DNA of 64,000 bases from an uncultured Desulfobacteraceae bacterium. Lineage in GTDB: Bacteria; Desulfobacterota; Desulfobacteria; Desulfobacterales; UBA5852. Positions 59,770-64,000 of the stretch are shown here, piece after piece. Position 1 is the stretch's first letter; every line of letters begins with the position of its first letter. The stretch covers positions 231,086 through 295,085 of the forward strand of contig CAJXSL010000005.1 in assembly GCA_913060875.1 (NCBI GenBank), given 5' to 3'. Both the position numbers and the translations under genes were made by a program. The notes below the pieces were generated by a model. It was not told the origin of the DNA. It saw only the letters and a program-made list of their open reading frames with translations, and did not search any database.

Positions 59770-59842
59770 TAAGCTGCCTCGGTAGGCCGGCCGTGCCGAT
59801 TAAACACTCCGATCGTGAACCTACGGTCTTTGACAGGATTTT
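59770..59842 (-). promoter_or_regulatory. L10 leader (ribosomal protein L10-L12 autoregulatory RNA)
   Basis: On the minus strand, AAGACCGTAGGTTC, then TTTAATCG, then GGCCTACCGAGGC, in the order and spacing of the conserved L10-binding leader. GTAGG pairs with CCTAC to close the three-way structure. It lies about 60 bases before rplJ in the 250-base rplA-rplJ gap. In many bacteria L10(L12)4 binds this RNA and represses rplJL translation. Confidence 0.75.
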
Positions 59843-59959
59843 TTTTAGTTTGTTGGAAATGGTCTTTGCAGCGCTTTCCAGGTGCCCTCCGTCCGCAACC
59901 GGCAACCGACTGGATTCGGTAGCAAACATCCGCGGAAGGCCCCCGGGCATCTTGGTTAA

Positions 59960-60664
59960 CTACTTCAATAGTTCCTTCACAAGGGCTGTATCTACTTTAA
60001 CACCTGGGCCCATTGTGGTAGAAATCGCCATCCCTTTGAGATAGGTCCCTTTGCTGGAAGAAGGTTTGAGGCGCATGATGGTTTCAAGAAATGCGGTAAT
60101 ATTCTGAACAATTTTTTCGACACCAAAGGAAACCTTACCCATAGGCACATGGACAATGCCCGCTTTTTCAACACGGAAATCAATCTTTCCGGCTTTCAAT
60201 TCGTTGATCGCTTTGGCGACATCAAATGTGACCGTACCGGTTTTGGCATTCGGCATCAAGCCTCGCGGCCCCAATAGTTTACCGATCTTACCAACGGTCC
60301 CCATCATATCGGGTGTTGCAATGGCTTTATCGAAGCCAAACCAACCCCCTTTAATTTTGTCAATGAGGTCATCATTGCCGACAAAATCTGCCCCTGCGTC
60401 CTGAGCCTCTTTCTCTTTTTCGCCCTTGGCGAACACCAAGACCTTGACTTCTTTACCGAGTCCATTAGGCAAGACCACGGTACCCCGAACCATTTGGTCC
60501 GCGTGGCGTGGATCGACACCAAGCCTAACAGCGACATCCACAGTCTCGTCAAACTTGGCATAAGAGGATTCCAACGATATTTTTACGGCATCTTCGAAAC
60601 TCGAGGACGACGCATCCAAAACCTTGGTTTTGGATTCAGAATATTTTTTCCCCCGCTTCGGCAT
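59960..60664 (-). CDS. rplA: 50S ribosomal protein L1
   Basis: 234 residues. It forms the mobile L1 stalk at the E site. '[34 protein letters not shown]' and '[22 protein letters not shown]' are diagnostic. In E. coli L1 represses its own operon; not tested here. Confidence 0.98.
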   Translation of the reverse strand: MPKRGKKYSESKTKVLDASSSSFEDAVKISLESSYAKFDETVDVAVRLGVDPRHADQMVRGTVVLPNGLGKEVKVLVFAKGEKEKEAQDAGADFVGNDDLIDKIKGGWFGFDKAIATPDMMGTVGKIGKLLGPRGLMPNAKTGTVTFDVAKAINELKAGKIDFRVEKAGIVHVPMGKVSFGVEKIVQNITAFLETIMRLKPSSSKGTYLKGMAISTTMGPGVKVDTALVKELLK

Positions 60665-60687
60665 TTTCTTTTCCTCACTCCCTTTTT

Positions 60688-61110
60688 CTAAACGACCTCA
60701 ATTCCCATGCTACGTGCAGTACCGGCAATGATGCGACAGGCAGCATCCAAATCGTTCGCGTTGAGATCCGGCATTTTTAACTTGGCAATCTCTTCCACCT
60801 GAGTACGGGTCACTTTGCCAACACGATCGCGTTTCGGGTCACCGGCGCCTTTGGCAACTTTGGCAGCCTTCTTGAGCAACACAGCCGCTGGAGGCGTTTT
60901 CGTGATAAACGTAAACGAACGATCCTGAAAAACCGTTATAACGACAGGAATAATCATTCCAGCATCATTCGCCGTGCGCGCATTGAAGGCCTTACAAAAA
61001 TCCATAATATTCACACCATGCTGACCCAATGCAGGGCCAATCGGCGGTGACGGATTGGCTTTGCCCGCTTCCACCTGCAACTTGATCATTGCCATTACTT
61101 TTTTAGCCAT
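60688..61110 (-). CDS. rplK: 50S ribosomal protein L11
   Basis: 140 residues. Factor-binding centre protein. '[38 protein letters not shown]' near 9-45 and '[38 protein letters not shown]' are diagnostic. Between nusG and rplA. Confidence 0.98.
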   Translation of the reverse strand: MAKKVMAMIKLQVEAGKANPSPPIGPALGQHGVNIMDFCKAFNARTANDAGMIIPVVITVFQDRSFTFITKTPPAAVLLKKAAKVAKGAGDPKRDRVGKVTRTQVEEIAKLKMPDLNANDLDAACRIIAGTARSMGIEVV

Positions 61111-61153
61111 CGTAGTTCCTAATCTTTTGCTGTTAAAGCGATACAGCCGTTTC

Positions 61154-61687
61154 TCAGATTTTAGTTACTTGAACAAAATCCAACTCAACCGGGGTCGACC
61201 GCCCAAAAATACTGACCAGAACCCGGATTTTCCCTTTTTCAGGATTGACTTCATCGACAATGCCGTTGAAATTGGTAAACGGTCCATCGATGACACGGAT
61301 TTCATCGCCTGCATCAAAGTAGTATTTCGGCTGTGGTTTTTCCTTACCCGCTTCCATGCGATTCAGAATCTGGTCGGCCTCTTTGTCCGATATGGGAGCC
61401 GGTTTATCACGCCCGCCCAAAAAACCCGTGACTTTGGCGGTGTTGTTCACGATATGCCATGTCTCGTCATCCAGTGCTAGGTTCACAAGGATGTAGCCGG
61501 GATAAAACTTGCGTGCCGAAGTTTTGCGTTTCCCTTTGACAAGTTCGACAACTTCTTCCGTCGGTACGACGACTTCACCAAACTTATCCGGATGGGGAGA
61601 TGTGGCAATCCGATCCTCCAAGGCCTTTTTGACCTTGTTTTCAAAGCCGGAATACACGTGAACGATATACCATTTCTTTTGGGCCAC
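61154..61687 (-). CDS. nusG: transcription antitermination/termination factor NusG
   Basis: 177 residues. The NGN domain ('[23 protein letters not shown]', '[32 protein letters not shown]') binds RNA polymerase. The KOW domain ('[48 protein letters not shown]') links to S10 or Rho. Between secE and rplK. Confidence 0.98.
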   Translation of the reverse strand: MAQKKWYIVHVYSGFENKVKKALEDRIATSPHPDKFGEVVVPTEEVVELVKGKRKTSARKFYPGYILVNLALDDETWHIVNNTAKVTGFLGGRDKPAPISDKEADQILNRMEAGKEKPQPKYYFDAGDEIRVIDGPFTNFNGIVDEVNPEKGKIRVLVSIFGRSTPVELDFVQVTKI

Positions 61688-61702
61688 TTTGGTCGCCTCT
61701 CG

Positions 61703-62092
61703 TTATTGCAAGACCAGCCGCACAAGTTTCGACAGCCCCATATCTACTATCCCGAGAAATGCTGAGATAATGAAAACCAGGGCCAAAACGACGACCGTTG
61801 AACCGATCGTCTGTTTTCGAGAGGGCCAGGCAACCTTCTTCAGTTCCACCTTCACTTCCCGCAGAAACTGAAGCGATTGATCAAAAAGGCCTTTGAGCTT
61901 TCCACTCGATTCGCCCTTGGCTGGTCCGCCTACCCGCCGGGCAGGCATGGGGGCTTTCTTTTTCGGCAAAGGAATTGCTGATTTATGCGAGGATTTCTCG
62001 GGCGCCGCAACGGCCGTATCCGATGTTGCGGCACCATTGCCCTTTTTCTTTTTTTTGGTACTAACGGGTTTTTTACGCTGTAACCGAGCCAT
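61703..62092 (-). CDS. secE: protein translocase subunit SecE with basic N-terminal extension
   Basis: 129 residues. The conserved SecE part is the last 60: an amphipathic helix ('FLREVKVELKKVAWPSRKQTIGS') and one membrane helix. About 65 residues of Lys/Pro/Ala-rich sequence precede it and should be cytoplasmic and disordered. ATG at 62092 with AGGAG 4 bases upstream. Confidence 0.95.
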   Translation of the reverse strand: MARLQRKKPVSTKKKKKGNGAATSDTAVAAPEKSSHKSAIPLPKKKAPMPARRVGGPAKGESSGKLKGLFDQSLQFLREVKVELKKVAWPSRKQTIGSTVVVLALVFIISAFLGIVDMGLSKLVRLVLQ

Positions 62093-62178
62093 GAATCTCC
62101 TAAGCCATCCACCCCGCAACAAGCTCGGGGAAAACCGCCGCCCTCTTATTTTCGGTCAAATGCCGGGAAAGCGAAAGG

Positions 62179-62254
62179 TGGCAGGCCAGGAGGGATTCGA
62201 ACCCCCAACACCCGGATTTGGAGTCCGATGCTCTACCGTTAGAGCTACTGGCCT
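62179..62254 (-). tRNA. tRNA-Trp (anticodon CCA)
   Basis: 76 bases with encoded CCA. Acceptor AGGCCAG pairs with CTGGCCT. The anticodon loop is CTCCAAA in stem CGGA/TCCG. It lies between rpmG and secE, the standard place for tRNA-Trp in this cluster. Confidence 0.97.
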
Positions 62255-62315
62255 GCAAACCTTTCCCGCTGCTGTCCGAACAAAAAGTGGTCAAACCGCC
62301 CATCCGACCCAAAGG

Positions 62316-62465
62316 TTATTTGGTTTCGCGGTGGTTGGTATGCTTGCCACAAAACCGGCAGTATTTGTTAAATGCCAGTTTGTCCGGCGTCGTACGCTTG
62401 TTCTTTGTTGTTGTATAGTTCCGTTGCTTGCACTCTTGACATGCAAGGGTCACGATTATTCGCAC
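62316..62465 (-). CDS. rpmG: 50S ribosomal protein L33, zinc-binding form
   Basis: 49 residues from a GTG start that has GGAG 7 bases upstream. Zinc ligands Cys9, Cys12, Cys36 and Cys39 are complete. '[24 protein letters not shown]' and the ending 'HRETK' are diagnostic. It lies 21 bases after tuf copy 2 and before tRNA-Trp. Confidence 0.96.
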   Translation of the reverse strand: MRIIVTLACQECKQRNYTTTKNKRTTPDKLAFNKYCRFCGKHTNHRETK

Positions 62466-62486
62466 CTGACAACTCCTTAAAGAAAA

Positions 62487-63680
<1,194 letters not shown>

Positions 63681-63789
63681 CTTCTCTTCCTCCCGTAAAA
63701 AGGCTAGAAACGTTTTTTATATCGCAAAAAGCATAAAAAGACGCACCGACGCCACACTGTTTTATACGGTCGCCGTTTAGAGGAAAATG

Positions 63790-63866
63790 TGGAGCCCACG
63801 ACCGGAATTGAACCGGTGGACCTCTTCCTTACCAAGGAAGCGCTCTACCGACTGAGCTACGTGGGC
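63790..63866 (-). tRNA. tRNA-Thr (anticodon GGT)
   Basis: 77 bases with encoded CCA. Acceptor GCCCACG pairs with CGTGGGC. The anticodon loop is TTGGTAA in stem CTTCC/GGAAG. It lies about 110 bases upstream of tuf copy 2 and probably shares its transcript. Confidence 0.96.
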
Positions 63867-63924
63867 TCGAGACCAAAATTGTGTAGCCTGCTAATGTCGT
63901 CGAAAGACCTATCAATACTTTTTT

Positions 63925-64000
63925 TGGAGCGGGAGACGAGGCTCGAACTCGCGACATTCAGCTTGGAAGGCTGAAGCTCTACCAACTGAGCTACTCCCGC
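63925..64000 (-). tRNA. tRNA-Gly (anticodon TCC)
   Basis: 76 bases with encoded CCA; its 5' base is the last base of the window. Acceptor GCGGGAG pairs with CTCCCGC. The anticodon loop is CTTCCAA in stem TTCAGC/GCTGAA. It heads the visible part of the tRNA-tuf cluster; more tRNA genes (for example Tyr) may lie outside the window. Confidence 0.95.

Overview
The window comes from a chromosome of a Gram-negative bacterium, most likely a Desulfobacterota (deltaproteobacterial) species of middle GC content. The grounds are the fused beta, str, S10, spc and alpha ribosomal gene order, Zn-binding forms of S4, S14, L33 and L36, a LemA/TPM cluster, and the general protein make-up. The genus is not determined; the assignment is inference from gene content and style.

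Region 1 (1 to about 14.1 kb) is an accessory, defence-rich stretch. It starts with a partial gene and a DUF6036-like nucleotidyltransferase, followed by a pyridoxal/pyridoxamine kinase. A minus-strand type I restriction-modification operon comes next, in transcription order: single-domain HsdS-like protein, HsdM, RhuM-family protein, full HsdS, HsdR, YgjP-type metallopeptidase. A divergent plus-strand operon follows: a small three-helix membrane protein, a DncV-like CD-NTase, an E2-like protein with a C-terminal SEC-C motif and no E1, and a second, different nucleotidyltransferase-fold protein. I read this operon as a short type II CBASS anti-phage system with an unusual fourth gene; it is the most interesting part of the window. 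The island stops against the 3' end of a tRNA-Phe gene.

Region 2 (14.2 to 33.2 kb) is mixed housekeeping and accessory DNA: rsmE, an acidic protein with four copies of an IELT[DE]VV motif, valS, nadC, a rhomboid protease fused to a DnaJ C-terminal-like domain, a substrate-binding protein/histidine kinase/receiver/PP2C-type signalling set, a zinc alcohol dehydrogenase, SCP2-like and ThDP-enzyme cluster, a LemA/TPM cluster and cysS.

Region 3 (33.2 to 64 kb, all minus strand) is one long run of translation and transcription genes. In transcription order: tRNA-Gly, tRNA-Thr, tuf, rpmG, tRNA-Trp, secE, nusG, rplK, rplA, L10 leader, rplJ, rplL, rpoB, rpoC, rpsL, rpsG, tuf, rpsJ, rplC, rplD, rplW, rplB, rpsS, rplV, rpsC, rplP, rpmC, rpsQ, rplN, rplX, rplE, rpsN, rpsH, rplF, rplR, rpsE, rpmD, rplO, secY, infA, rpmJ, rpsM, rpsK, rpsD, rpoA, rplQ, terminator. 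fusA is missing from its usual place between rpsG and tuf, and the two tuf genes look identical at the nucleotide level.
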